From: Cyanobacteriota bacterium
GTDB lineage: Bacteria; Acidobacteriota; Vicinamibacteria; Vicinamibacterales; UBA2999
Reading direction: 5' to 3'
Length of the DNA stretch: 64,000 bases
Assembly: GCA_019752015.1 (NCBI GenBank)
Contig: JAIEMQ010000038.1
Location: forward strand, 61,158 to 125,157
How positions within the stretch are numbered: the first letter of the stretch is position 1; every line of letters begins with the position of its first letter. A program made the translations under genes and the position numbers. The notes under the pieces were generated by a model. That model was not told the origin of the DNA, made no database searches, and saw only the letters and a list, made by a program, of their open reading frames with translations. Of the stretch, positions 40,820-48,971 are shown piece by piece.

Positions 40820-41796
40820 CTATTTGTCCGGTAACGCAAACGACAACAGCGTCGTGCCCGAGGCGATGACGACGTGTTGGTTGCCGTCGAGGACGTAGGT
40901 CATGGGCGCCGCGCCCCAGACCGGCGTGCCGGTTGAATAGCGCCACAGGTTCGTGCCGGTCTTCGAGTCGAAGGCCATGAAGTTGCCTTCGTTGTCGCCC
41001 GCGAACACCAGGCCCGACGCCGTCGACATCGCTTCCGCCATCGTCGGCTGCGTGAACTTGAACTCGCACTTGCGCCGGCCGGTCGACGCATCAATCGCGC
41101 GCAACGCGCGCGCCAGATGCGTTTGCCGGTCGCAGGATCGTACGCGTCGAGAAATCCTTTCGTCGGATACTCGCCACCCCGGTCGTGCGATCGAACGCGA
41201 GCAGGTGCGCATCGAGCGTGACCATGAAGAGGCGGTGGTCGAGCATGCCGAAGCCGCGATTCACCGGCGCCTGCGCGCCGTAAGTGAGATCAGCCGGCAG
41301 GTCGCGGCGATACGTCCAGAACGGGCGGCCGGTGCGCGCGTCGAGCGCCCACGCGCGTGGTTGTTCGATCCCGAAACACACGTTCGCGAACGGCACCTTG
41401 ATGTCGGGCGCGCGCTCGCCGCGGACGACGGATTTCAACGACGACTGTCAGCTTGACGAGATCCGCATTCGGATTCGCGCGCTCGTTCGCCGCCGAGACG
41501 GGCGGCGGCGTGGCGAGCAGCTTGAGATAGCTGACGATCGATCGAATCTCTTCATCGCTATTACGGCTGGCGGGCATGATGCTGCCCGGCACGCCGTTGC
41601 GAATCATCTGCAGCACGCGATCGTCGTTGCCGCCGGCCCGGAAAAGGCCGGTCAGGTTCGGGCCGTTGAGGCCGCGGCCGTCGGCGCCATGACAGGCGGC
41701 GCACTGCTCGCCGAACAGGGCACGGCCCTGATTGACTTGAGCCGCGGCGGGCGAGGCGGCGATCACGAGAAGAGCGGCGGCGATCACTCCGCGCAT
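40820..41796 (-). pseudogene. Decayed PQQ-dependent dehydrogenase with c-type cytochrome domain
   Basis: Pieces of one protein lie in all three minus frames. 41796 to about 41455 encodes a signal peptide and a cytochrome c domain (CAACH, residues 32-36 of that piece). About 41438-41150, in another frame, encodes a propeller blade (RAWALDARTGRPFWTYRRD; TLDAHLLAFDRTTG). A third frame near 41155-41100 reads GGEYPTKGFLDAYDPATGKR, and about 41110-40820 gives the last blade (VFAGDNEGNFMAFDSKTGTN) and a stop. Intact homologues are roughly twice this length, so there are frameshifts and large internal deletions. No functional product is expected. Confidence 0.8.
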
Positions 41797-41806
41797 TGGG
41801 CGGGAG

Positions 41807-41812
41807 TATACT
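41807..41812 (+). promoter_or_regulatory. -10-like TATACT before the cupin gene, inside a small inverted repeat
   Basis: GGGAG (41802-41806) and CTCCC are complementary around TATACTGC. The hexamer is 10 nt before the ATG at 41822, so a transcript would be nearly leaderless. The divergent decayed gene starts 25 bp away. Confidence 0.4.
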
Positions 41813-41821
41813 GCCTCCCCT

Positions 41822-42241
41822 ATGAAGACCACGTCACGCACCCAAGTCCTGACGGCCATCGTGGCCGCCGGAATCGTTGTCGTGATTGCCGGCGCCAGCG
41901 CGCAGCAAAGCAACTTCGTCGGCGGCACGCCGAGCCAGCTCGATGCCAAGGCGATTCGCACGCTGCGGTTGAAGTTCCCGGCCGGCAGCCGATCGAACTG
42001 GCACAGCCATGCGAGCGGGCAGCTGCTGATGATCGAGGAAGGCAAGGGCCGCACGCAGGAACGGAACGGGCCGTTGCTCGAGATGACGCCCGGCACGCCG
42101 TGGTTCACGAAAGCCGGCATCGAGCACTGGCACGGCGCCGCGCCCGATCAGGACGTAGTGCAGCTGACGATTTACGAAGGCGACGTGAAGTGGCTCGAGC
42201 CGGTCAGCGACGCCGTCTATAAAGCAGCACCCAGGAAGTAG
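41822..42241 (+). CDS. Exported cupin-domain protein
   Basis: 139 aa with a signal peptide (about 1-28, ending GASAQ). A single RmlC-type cupin fold: motif 1 NWHSHASGQLLMIEEGKGRT (about 59-78) with metal-type His61, His63 and Glu-rich region; motif 2 PGTPWFTKAGIEHWHGAAP (about 91-109) with His103 and His105. Proteins of this type (often annotated as quercetin dioxygenase-like cupins) usually bind a metal, but the reaction here is unknown. It stands alone, divergent from the PQQ pseudogene. Confidence 0.85.
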   Translation: MKTTSRTQVLTAIVAAGIVVVIAGASAQQSNFVGGTPSQLDAKAIRTLRLKFPAGSRSNWHSHASGQLLMIEEGKGRTQERNGPLLEMTPGTPWFTKAGIEHWHGAAPDQDVVQLTIYEGDVKWLEPVSDAVYKAAPRK

Positions 42242-42295
42242 CCCGGCTTGCTTGATTCCGTGGGCGATCGGCGGCACCTGACGTAGGATCTACGA

Positions 42296-43570
42296 GTGCC
42301 GCTGAACCCCCGGCGCGTGACGCTGGACAACGGCGTCACCGTCATCGCGAAATCCAATCACACGACTCCGGCCCTGAGCCTCGTGGTCGGCGTCCGCCAT
42401 GGCGCGTACTCGGATCCTCCCGATCGAGACGGCACGGCGGCACTCTGCGCGCGCGTGCTCGATCGCGGCACCGTGCAGTATTCGGCGGATGAGATTGCCG
42501 ACGATCTCGACGGCCGCGGCGCGTCGCTCTCCGTGGCGGCCGGCCGCCACCAGATGGCGATTGCCGCGACCTGCCTGTCCGATGATTTTCTTTCGGTGCT
42601 CGCACTTGCCGCCGACATTGCGCGGCATCCGCGGTTCGCCGACAAGGAGATCGAGACGCGGCGCGACAATCTGATCACGTCGATCCGCCAGGAAGAAGAC
42701 AACCCGGCGGCGATGGCCGCCGATGCGTTTGCGAAGGCGCTCTACGGCACGCATCCTTATGCGCGAAAGGTGCGCGGCTCGGTGCTGAGCATCGAATCGA
42801 TCCGCCGCCAGGATCTCGTTCGCTTTCATCAAAAGGGATTCGAGCCGCCGGCGATCACCGTCGTCGTGGTCGGCGACGTCGAAGAGGAAGCCGCGATTGC
42901 CGCGATCTCGAAAGTGTTCGGCGACTGGCCGGCGGCGGTAACGAAACCCGGCTCCGAGAAGCCGGTGTTGAAGGTCCCCGATGCCACCGCGCCGTCCCAG
43001 CGCAATCTCGTATCGGTGCCGATGATGGACAAGGCCCAGGCCGACGTGGTCTACGGCTTCGTCGGCATCCGGCGCTCCGATCCGGATTACACCGCCTACT
43101 CGGTGATGAACAACGCGCTCGGGCAATACGCGATCGGCGGCCGTCTCGGCGACAGCATTCGCGAGCGGCAGGGCATGGCCTACTACGTCGTCAGCTCGCT
43201 CGATGCGACATTCGGACAAGGCCCGTTCTCGATCCGCGCCGGCGTGGCGGCCGGCAACGTTGAGAAGACGATTGCGTCGATCGATGAGGAGCTGAAAGCG
43301 ATCATGAGCGCGGGCTTCACCGCGAAGGAGATCGAGGAGTCGAAGAGCTACATGATCGGCGCGATTCCGCGGCAGCTCGAAACCAACGCCGCGATCGCGT
43401 CGTTCCTGCTGACCGTCGATACCTTCAATCTCGGACCTGATTACGACGAGCGGCTGCCCGGACTGATCGGCGCGATCACGAAAGAGGCGGCGGATGCCGC
43501 GGCGAGAAAGCTCCTCGACCCGTCGCGCGCGACCATTGCAGTAGCCGGCCCCTGGACGCCCGATCAATGA
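42296..43570 (+). CDS. M16 peptidase-like subunit lacking the zinc motif
   Basis: 424 aa, the same length as the M16 protein at 35932-37206. At the position of HxxEH it has A49, A52 and R53 (DGTAALCARV), so it cannot bind catalytic zinc. It keeps the C-terminal substrate-binding region IRERQGMAYYVVSS with Arg and Tyr, which the other subunit lacks. Heterodimers of a zinc-bearing and an R/Y-bearing subunit are established in the M16B group, and this pair fits that pattern although the genes are 5 kb apart. GTG start at 42296. No signal peptide. Confidence 0.9.
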   Translation: MPLNPRRVTLDNGVTVIAKSNHTTPALSLVVGVRHGAYSDPPDRDGTAALCARVLDRGTVQYSADEIADDLDGRGASLSVAAGRHQMAIAATCLSDDFLSVLALAADIARHPRFADKEIETRRDNLITSIRQEEDNPAAMAADAFAKALYGTHPYARKVRGSVLSIESIRRQDLVRFHQKGFEPPAITVVVVGDVEEEAAIAAISKVFGDWPAAVTKPGSEKPVLKVPDATAPSQRNLVSVPMMDKAQADVVYGFVGIRRSDPDYTAYSVMNNALGQYAIGGRLGDSIRERQGMAYYVVSSLDATFGQGPFSIRAGVAAGNVEKTIASIDEELKAIMSAGFTAKEIEESKSYMIGAIPRQLETNAAIASFLLTVDTFNLGPDYDERLPGLIGAITKEAADAAARKLLDPSRATIAVAGPWTPDQ

Positions 43571-43598
43571 TCGTCGGAACCGCGACGGGAAACTGCGC

Positions 43599-43925
43599 TC
43601 AAACGCAGCCTGTCGCGATGGCCAGAGCGCGGCAGACCTCCTGCATTTTTGCCGCGTTCAGTGTGCCGATGAAACCCACCAGGCGGCCCTGCTCGACCGT
43701 CTGCACGTGATCGAGGTTGACCGCGGAATCACGCTTGAGCCCGTGGTCCGCGCCCACCGCGACCTCGCTTGGTGCCCCGCGCCGAGTGGACGTGATCGGC
43801 GCGACCATTACCGTGTGCAGCAGCGGAATGACCTCCGCGCGGGTGAGAACCAGGACCGGCCGCCGTTTGTCGGGCGACTTGAACCGGTAGGCCCAGATCT
43901 CGCCTCGTGCTATTCGGCGGGCCAT
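43599..43925 (-). CDS. MazF/PemK-family toxin (mRNA interferase)
   Basis: Type II toxin, predicted ribosome-independent endoribonuclease. 108 aa with the family start GEIWAYRFKSPDKRRPVLVLTR (about 8-29, in two parts), TVMVAPITSTRRG (about 38-50) and SAVNLDHVQTVE (about 66-77). It follows and overlaps the antitoxin gene by 16 nt. The active-site Arg of RRPVLVL and the Thr/Ser of ITST are in place, so it looks intact. Confidence 0.9.
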   Translation of the reverse strand: MARRIARGEIWAYRFKSPDKRRPVLVLTRAEVIPLLHTVMVAPITSTRRGAPSEVAVGADHGLKRDSAVNLDHVQTVEQGRLVGFIGTLNAAKMQEVCRALAIATGCV

Positions 43926-44143
43926 ACACCCTCGTCGCTCCAGCCGGCCAGCTCGGTCTCCACGCCAGCCGCGCCGTCGTAGGCCAGACGATAGGCTTCG
44001 GCAATCGAACGGCGCCGCCGCTGCCGCAGGTACTGATCGGCGGCGCGCCGCAGCACGGCGGAGCGCCCGTCACGCCGGACTTCTTCGTCACGGTCCAACC
44101 TGTCGAGCAGGGCCTCGTCCAGCGTGACTTGTATCGCTTTCAT
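43910..44143 (-). CDS. Ribbon-helix-helix antitoxin
   Basis: 77 aa from ATG 44143. Residues 1-45 show the RHH pattern MKAIQVTLDEALLDRLDR then GRSAVLRRAADQYL. The remaining about 30 residues, ending in SDEGVWPAE, would be the toxin-neutralising tail. The overlapping order antitoxin-toxin is typical of MazEF-type loci with translational coupling. The 30 bp upstream are AT-rich and contain the palindrome ATAATTAT (44148-44155), a likely operator and -10 region for autoregulation. Confidence 0.85.
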   Translation of the reverse strand: MKAIQVTLDEALLDRLDRDEEVRRDGRSAVLRRAADQYLRQRRRRSIAEAYRLAYDGAAGVETELAGWSDEGVWPAE

Positions 44144-44253
44144 GTTGATAATTATGCCATATAAATCATGTTGGTTGGGACAGGCGATCCCTTTCAATTG
44201 CGGCGTTTCCTGAAATCCGAACGATTCAGTCAACAATGGAGAACCTCTCTGTG

Positions 44254-44943
44254 ATGCGCGCGGTATTTTTCGACGTCGACTTCACGCTGATCTATCCGGG
44301 ACCGACGTTCCAGGCGGAGGGATATCGCCGCGCCTGCGCCGCGCACGGCATCGACGTGGATCCGTCGCAGTTCGACGAGGCGACCGCGGCGTCGTCGTTC
44401 ATCCTCGATGAAGTCGAGGAGCAGATCTACACGCACGACGTCTTCATCCATTACACCGCGTCGATCATCGAGAAGATGGGCGGCCGCGGCGCCGGCGTCG
44501 TCGAGGTCGCGCGCGAGATCTACGATCAGTGGTCGGTGAACCATCATTTCGAGATGTACGACGATGTGGCGCCGGTGCTCGGCGAGCTGCAGAAGCACCG
44601 CGTCACGGTCGGCGTGATCTCGAACTCACATCGCAGCCTCGATGCGTTCCGCGAGCACTTTTCGCTGGCCAACATCATCACCGTGTCGGTGTCGGGCGCC
44701 GAGCACGGTTACATGAAGCCGCATCGCAGCATTTTCGACGCGGCGCTCGATCGTGCCGGAGTCAAGGCCGATGAAGCGCTGATGGTGGGCGACAGCTTCA
44801 AGCACGACATCGAAGGCGCGCTCAACGCCGGATGGCGCGCGGTGCTGTTGCGCAGATCGGGTGAGCGTCCAGCCAACGCGCCGGCCGATCTGAAAGTGAT
44901 CAGCACGCTGGCGGAGCTGCCGGCGCTGCTTCCCTCACTCTGA
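44254..44943 (+). CDS. HAD-superfamily hydrolase
   Basis: Probable phosphatase, 229 aa. Motif I FFDVDFTLI (about 4-12) has the nucleophile Asp and the acid Asp at the DxD positions; motif II is SNSH (about 126-129); motif III Lys is in MKPHRSIF; motif IV is MVGDSFKHDIEGA (about 178-190). A helical cap follows motif I. Start chosen at ATG 44254; GTG 44251 with GGAGAA 7 nt upstream and ATG 44236 are alternatives. Substrate unknown. The stop overlaps the convergent gene by 9 nt. Confidence 0.88.
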   Translation: MRAVFFDVDFTLIYPGPTFQAEGYRRACAAHGIDVDPSQFDEATAASSFILDEVEEQIYTHDVFIHYTASIIEKMGGRGAGVVEVAREIYDQWSVNHHFEMYDDVAPVLGELQKHRVTVGVISNSHRSLDAFREHFSLANIITVSVSGAEHGYMKPHRSIFDAALDRAGVKADEALMVGDSFKHDIEGALNAGWRAVLLRRSGERPANAPADLKVISTLAELPALLPSL

Positions 44944-45321
44944 TGTTTTGCCTAATTCGGCGAGCGTGATGCCCGCGGCGAGACCCGCGTAATAGTGCGC
45001 GAGCTCGCCGGACTCGACGAGCTGCATGCAGGCGCTTTCAATGGCGTCTCGATCCTTGACCCCTGCGACCCTGGCGACCGCCCGCCGCAATTCGGCTTCG
45101 GCATCGGCGCGCCGTAGGTGTCGAGTGGCGACCTTCTCGATCGCCTCTCGCACGTCTTCGGCGGGTTCAACACCGTGCATCGGCACGATCAGCGTGAACA
45201 ACTTCGCGAGATCGGTCAACGCCGACGCGCGGTCGCGTGAATCTCTCGCCGCCGCGCGAATCAGATGCGCCAACAGCGGCGAGACGCGTGCGCGCTGGGT
45301 GGATGGGGAAGAGCGAGCCAT
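44935..45321 (-). CDS. Small helical protein of unknown function
   Basis: 128 aa, not recognised. Mostly predicted helix with many Ala, Arg and Glu (LLAHLIRAAARDSRDRAS; VREAIEKVATRHLRRADAEAEL), without a signal peptide or membrane span. Its C-terminal sequence LVESGELAHYYAGLAAGITLAELG is the most distinctive part. GAGGAG 7 nt before the ATG supports it as a real gene. It lies downstream of the thiol-oxidoreductase group but after an 84-bp gap, so membership of that operon is uncertain. Confidence 0.65.
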   Translation of the reverse strand: MARSSPSTQRARVSPLLAHLIRAAARDSRDRASALTDLAKLFTLIVPMHGVEPAEDVREAIEKVATRHLRRADAEAELRRAVARVAGVKDRDAIESACMQLVESGELAHYYAGLAAGITLAELGKTSE

Positions 45322-45405
45322 CGAACACTCCTCAATTCACACGCTACGCGCGCGCCGATGCGAAGTCAAAGCGAAAGGCATGCCAACGCTTCGCTCCGCG
45401 AGAAA

Positions 45406-45720
45406 TCAGCGCATGCCGGTGAAGACCACGAGCAGCAGCCCACTGAAGGCCAGCGGAGTGCTGTAGAGCAACCGGAAGGCGAAATCCATTTCCGGCGTCG
45501 GTTCCCCGTGCACACGCTCCTGCGTTTCGAGAAAGCGCCAAGACTGATAGGCGCCGGCGAATGGCGCCAGCGCGAGCGCCACCATCGCGATCGCGACACC
45601 GGGCCGCTGCGCCGGCAGCCGCAGCACCACGAACGGCAGCAGGACCAGCAGCACCACCGCGTTCTGCCACAGGGCCTGTTGCCGGGTGTGCACCATGTGT
45701 TTCGGGTAACGAACCGTCAT
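45406..45720 (-). CDS. Small membrane protein of unknown function
   Basis: 104 aa with spans at about 19-36 (NAVVLLVLLPFVVLRL) and 41-58 (VAIAMVALALAPFAGAY), and a third at the C-terminus (about 84-101). The linker WRFLETQERVHGEPTPEMDF would be on one side of the membrane. The start ATG overlaps the stop of the DsbA-like gene (ATGA) with AAGGAGAGG upstream, so the two are translationally coupled. Unrecognised; the context suggests an accessory of the thiol oxidoreductase, such as an electron-transfer or anchoring partner. Confidence 0.7.
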   Translation of the reverse strand: MTVRYPKHMVHTRQQALWQNAVVLLVLLPFVVLRLPAQRPGVAIAMVALALAPFAGAYQSWRFLETQERVHGEPTPEMDFAFRLLYSTPLAFSGLLLVVFTGMR

Positions 45721-46478
45721 GGCCTCTCCTTGAGCTCGGTCAACACACTCTCGAAGATCTCGAATGGGCGAGCTCCGTTGATCGAATGCGTGACAGTGAT
45801 TATGCCGCTGGACGCCGGGCGGCCAACGACGAAAAGCGGTGTGCCGGCACTCCCGAGGCGTCGAGCATCAGCAAGGTCCCGGAGCACCTGTTTCCTGCCG
45901 GATTCGCGCAGGCAGTCATCCAGCCGGCCACGGTCGACGCCCGACGCGACGGCTTGCGCACGAAGGTCGAGTGCGCGAAGCTCGCGTTGCGCCGTAAAAA
46001 ACCGATCGTGGATTTCCCAGAACAGGCCCTGCTGCCTGCTGCATTCCGCGACCTCCGCGGCGAAGAATGCCTGGGGGTGAATGTCCTCGAGCGGCAAATG
46101 CCGGAAGACGTACTTGACCGTCCCGGTCCTAATGTATCGCTCGTCAATCCGCTTGAAGGTGTCGCGGAAATGCCGCGCGCAGAACGGACACTCGAAGTCC
46201 GAAAACTCGACGATCACAATCGGCGCGGCAGGGTCTCCTTTGAACGCCGAATCGCGGATGGTCATCGACCCGTTCAGCCGCGTGAACCGCGGCTCGACTT
46301 CGCCGCCGCCATCAGCCGCCTTCGTCGGGCCCTCGAGCCTGCCGACGCGCTCTCCGAGCCGGCGCGTCTCCATCCAGCCCATCGCGGAAACGCCGGCGAG
46401 CACGAGGACGGCGACGCCAAGGAGAACGTTCCAGAGATCAGTGGACGAAGATGACCGTCGTGTGTCGGCGCACATCAT
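45717..46478 (-). CDS. Membrane-anchored DsbA-like thiol oxidoreductase
   Basis: 253 aa. One N-terminal span (about 16-36) puts a thioredoxin-fold domain in the periplasm. The active site is CPFC (97-100) in EFSDFECPFCARHF, followed by a helical insertion and the cis-Pro loop SAGTPLFVVG (about 210-219). This is the DsbA/Fernandez-type group that oxidises, reduces or isomerises disulfides. The start ATG 46478 overlaps the stop of the 676-aa protein. It sits two genes downstream of a secreted peptide with eight cysteines, which is an obvious candidate substrate; that link is inference. Confidence 0.88.
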   Translation of the reverse strand: MMCADTRRSSSSTDLWNVLLGVAVLVLAGVSAMGWMETRRLGERVGRLEGPTKAADGGGEVEPRFTRLNGSMTIRDSAFKGDPAAPIVIVEFSDFECPFCARHFRDTFKRIDERYIRTGTVKYVFRHLPLEDIHPQAFFAAEVAECSRQQGLFWEIHDRFFTAQRELRALDLRAQAVASGVDRGRLDDCLRESGRKQVLRDLADARRLGSAGTPLFVVGRPASSGIITVTHSINGARPFEIFESVLTELKERP

Positions 46479-48505
46479 TGTTCGTGCTGCGGCTTTGGCT
46501 TGGTGAACTTCAGCGGCGGCCCTGGCACTTCCAGGACCTGCGGCGCGTTGACGCGGGTGGGCGTGTACGAGAATCGGCCTTCCGGCAGGCCGACAATGCG
46601 AACCGTGGTGGACAACGTATCTTCGGTGGCGCCGAACGCAGTGATGCCGAGCGGGACCGGGCACGTCGAGCCTGGCAGACCGGTGATCTCGCCAATCGGC
46701 CCGCTGATCGGCGGGGTGAAATGGATCTCCGCCGCATGCGTGCCACGCGCCATGACCAGGGTCGCCTGAGGAAAGTCGTTCGCCGTGAGCACATGACAGA
46801 TCGGAACCAGACCGGGAGCGCTCACCAGCATCTCGGTGCCTGGTGACGCCGATTTCAACTCGAAGACGCCCGGCGCGAGTTCGTCGAGGATGCGGGTGTT
46901 GACTTGCACTCGTGCGCCTTGCACGGGATTGCGGTCTCCAGCGATCAGTCTCAGCTCGCCGATCCGCGAACCGAGCGTCAGCACCACATTCGCCTCGGGA
47001 GCGGTCTTCGAGACGACAGCCATGGCCGCCCGCATCGATACCATTCCCGAGTTCGTGTCGGCGGTGACTACGTAGTTGCCGTACGGAATGCCGGCAAAAA
47101 CAACTGTGCTGCCCTCGTCAGGCAAAACCACGCCACTTCGATCGTTGCGGCCGCCGGCGATGTGCACCTGCACGACCTCGTCGAGTGGGACGCGATCAGC
47201 CCGCTGCAGTTTGACAGTCAGACGAGTCCCGGCCAGCGTCAGGTCAAACCGGTTCATGCCGTCGTGAAACTGGACCAGCCGGCTTTCCGCTCCCAGCCGC
47301 CGGGTTGCGCGAGGTTCGACGGAATAACGCCCTGGCCGGTCGACCGCAATCCGGTACGAGCCATCGGCACGTGTTTCTGTGACCCACAGCCGCCCCGAGC
47401 TGTCCGCCTTTTCGAATGCCAACAGCAGATGCGCTCCGGGTTTCTCGCCGACCATCACCCGGCCCTCGACAATCACTCGCGGCTCGCCGAGACTTGCCCA
47501 CGCCAGCCGATCGGTTTCGATCAGGAAGTCCTCCGCCGCCTTCAAGTCGCCGAACTCCTGGGCGGTGATCGTCGCCTGGTAGCGTCCTGGCTTGAGGCCC
47601 TCGAGGTGCCACTCGCAGCCTTCGGCGAGCGGCTTGCGGAACGCCTGCTCGAAGCTCGCGCTTCGCGCCTGCGCCTGAATCCGGGTCAAGGCAAGTCTGC
47701 CGGTCGTCGCACATACTTCAGGAGCGATCACAAGCACCACGCCTCCGACTGGTTCAGAGACGAGATCAACGATCTCGGAGGTCCGGGCCTGCTCGATTCT
47801 CAGATGCTTCTGTCCCCGTTTGATTCCGCCGGCATAGACCGGCGCCAACTGGTAGTCACCAGGTGGGAGACCGGCGAGGTTGAAGCGCCCGGACGCGTCG
47901 ATCGGGATCTCGGATTCGAACGGACCATCGATCGCCACTCGGCCCGGGTCGATGGCTCGACGCTCGATGCGTCCGAACAGCTCGCCGCCGCTCCTCGGTT
48001 GCTCGAATCGCACGCGCGAGTTCGGGACGACATGTGCCGATACCGGAGAAAATTCCCCTCGATAGAGGCGGATGATACGGCCGCCGGCGGCGACCGGTAT
48101 TTTCGTCGGCCCCGCGATATGGCGGATGGCCAGCGCGCGAGTCCCCTTCGGCGTCTCGGCGCGCCATTCGACCATCGCGGACCCATCGACCTCGATCGAG
48201 GCGAAGCCGGATTTCTGAAAATTCAACGTGGCGGTCTTCCTCGAACACGACTCCGCGCTCAAATCGATCGGCTCCATTGCGGGTACATCGCATTGAAGCC
48301 GATCCCCGGGACGACATGACCATTCGATCGCGGATTGCCCGCGACGCAGCCGGCTCGCGGCCGCCGGATCCGGTTCGTTCACGACCCGGCAGGCGACCGA
48401 TTCAATCGGGGCGCCAATCGCGCTGACCACGATCAGTTTCGGTTCCGCAACTCCCGCTACCGCCAGTTGCACCGCGGCTGCTGCTTCGATGATGAATGGA
48501 ATCAT
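46475..48505 (-). CDS. Large protein with repeated carboxypeptidase-regulatory-like beta-sandwich modules
   Basis: 676 aa. The N-terminus is hydrophobic (FIIEAAAAVQLAVAGVA) and probably an export signal. The body holds at least five repeats of a strand-turn motif typical of carboxypeptidase-regulatory/prealbumin-like folds: GLPPGDYQL (about 217-225), GLKPGRYQA, RPGRYSVEP, GIPYGNYVV and GLPEGRFSY. There are several cysteines, including GCEWHLEGL. No catalytic motif is seen. AGGAGG precedes the ATG. It starts 30 bp after the 8-cysteine peptide gene and overlaps the DsbA-like gene, so it is the middle of a transcriptional unit. A surface scaffold or peptide-binding role is only a guess. Confidence 0.72.
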   Translation of the reverse strand: MIPFIIEAAAAVQLAVAGVAEPKLIVVSAIGAPIESVACRVVNEPDPAAASRLRRGQSAIEWSCRPGDRLQCDVPAMEPIDLSAESCSRKTATLNFQKSGFASIEVDGSAMVEWRAETPKGTRALAIRHIAGPTKIPVAAGGRIIRLYRGEFSPVSAHVVPNSRVRFEQPRSGGELFGRIERRAIDPGRVAIDGPFESEIPIDASGRFNLAGLPPGDYQLAPVYAGGIKRGQKHLRIEQARTSEIVDLVSEPVGGVVLVIAPEVCATTGRLALTRIQAQARSASFEQAFRKPLAEGCEWHLEGLKPGRYQATITAQEFGDLKAAEDFLIETDRLAWASLGEPRVIVEGRVMVGEKPGAHLLLAFEKADSSGRLWVTETRADGSYRIAVDRPGRYSVEPRATRRLGAESRLVQFHDGMNRFDLTLAGTRLTVKLQRADRVPLDEVVQVHIAGGRNDRSGVVLPDEGSTVVFAGIPYGNYVVTADTNSGMVSMRAAMAVVSKTAPEANVVLTLGSRIGELRLIAGDRNPVQGARVQVNTRILDELAPGVFELKSASPGTEMLVSAPGLVPICHVLTANDFPQATLVMARGTHAAEIHFTPPISGPIGEITGLPGSTCPVPLGITAFGATEDTLSTTVRIVGLPEGRFSYTPTRVNAPQVLEVPGPPLKFTKPKPQHEQ

Positions 48506-48535
48506 GGTCCTCCTCCGCGATCTGCCGCCGTTACA

Positions 48536-48856
48536 TCACCAGCAGTAGGTTCCGCACCACCAGTCGCCGCCGCCGTCATCGCCGCCGCCGCCGCCGCCGG
48601 CGCCGCAGGTGGCTGAGCCGGCATTAACCAGTTCTCCGGAGGTGTTGCCTTCGAGCGGGACCAGGCATTGAATGGTGCACCCGTCTCGAACGACGTTGGT
48701 GCCCTCGCAGCTGGCCTGGTTCGGACAGCTGCCCGTCTGCTGGCAACTGAACGAAGTTGCCAGCGCCGGCGCCGGTGTGATTATCACTGCCAGTAGCGCG
48801 GTTGTCGCCACAACCGCCAATACGGAGACCATTTTTCTCACCAATGCCTGTGACAT
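48536..48856 (-). CDS. Secreted cysteine-rich small peptide
   Basis: 106 aa from ATG 48856, with GAGGAGGG upstream. Signal peptide 1-33: basic start, core VLAVVATTALLAVIITPAP, cleavage ALA. The mature 73 residues hold eight cysteines at 38, 44, 50, 60, 64, 84, 101 and 105. The first three are evenly spaced (SFSC, SC, SC), then comes a Gly/Asp spacer (residues 85-98) and the terminal WWCGTYCW. Even cysteine number and export predict four disulfides. I know no family for it. Upstream lies an AraC-type regulator; downstream are the beta-sandwich protein and a DsbA-like enzyme. It could be an antimicrobial, adhesin, metal-binding or signalling peptide. Confidence 0.72.
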   Translation of the reverse strand: MSQALVRKMVSVLAVVATTALLAVIITPAPALATSFSCQQTGSCPNQASCEGTNVVRDGCTIQCLVPLEGNTSGELVNAGSATCGAGGGGGGDDGGGDWWCGTYCW

Positions 48857-48971
48857 GCGGCCCTCCTCGCGCGCCAACGCTCGACGTCGATCGAGTCTCA
48901 AGCGCGCACGACGACGATGCGGCCGCATCGAGAAGTTCGCAATAGGCCCCGACGCGCATCTTTGAGCGCCA

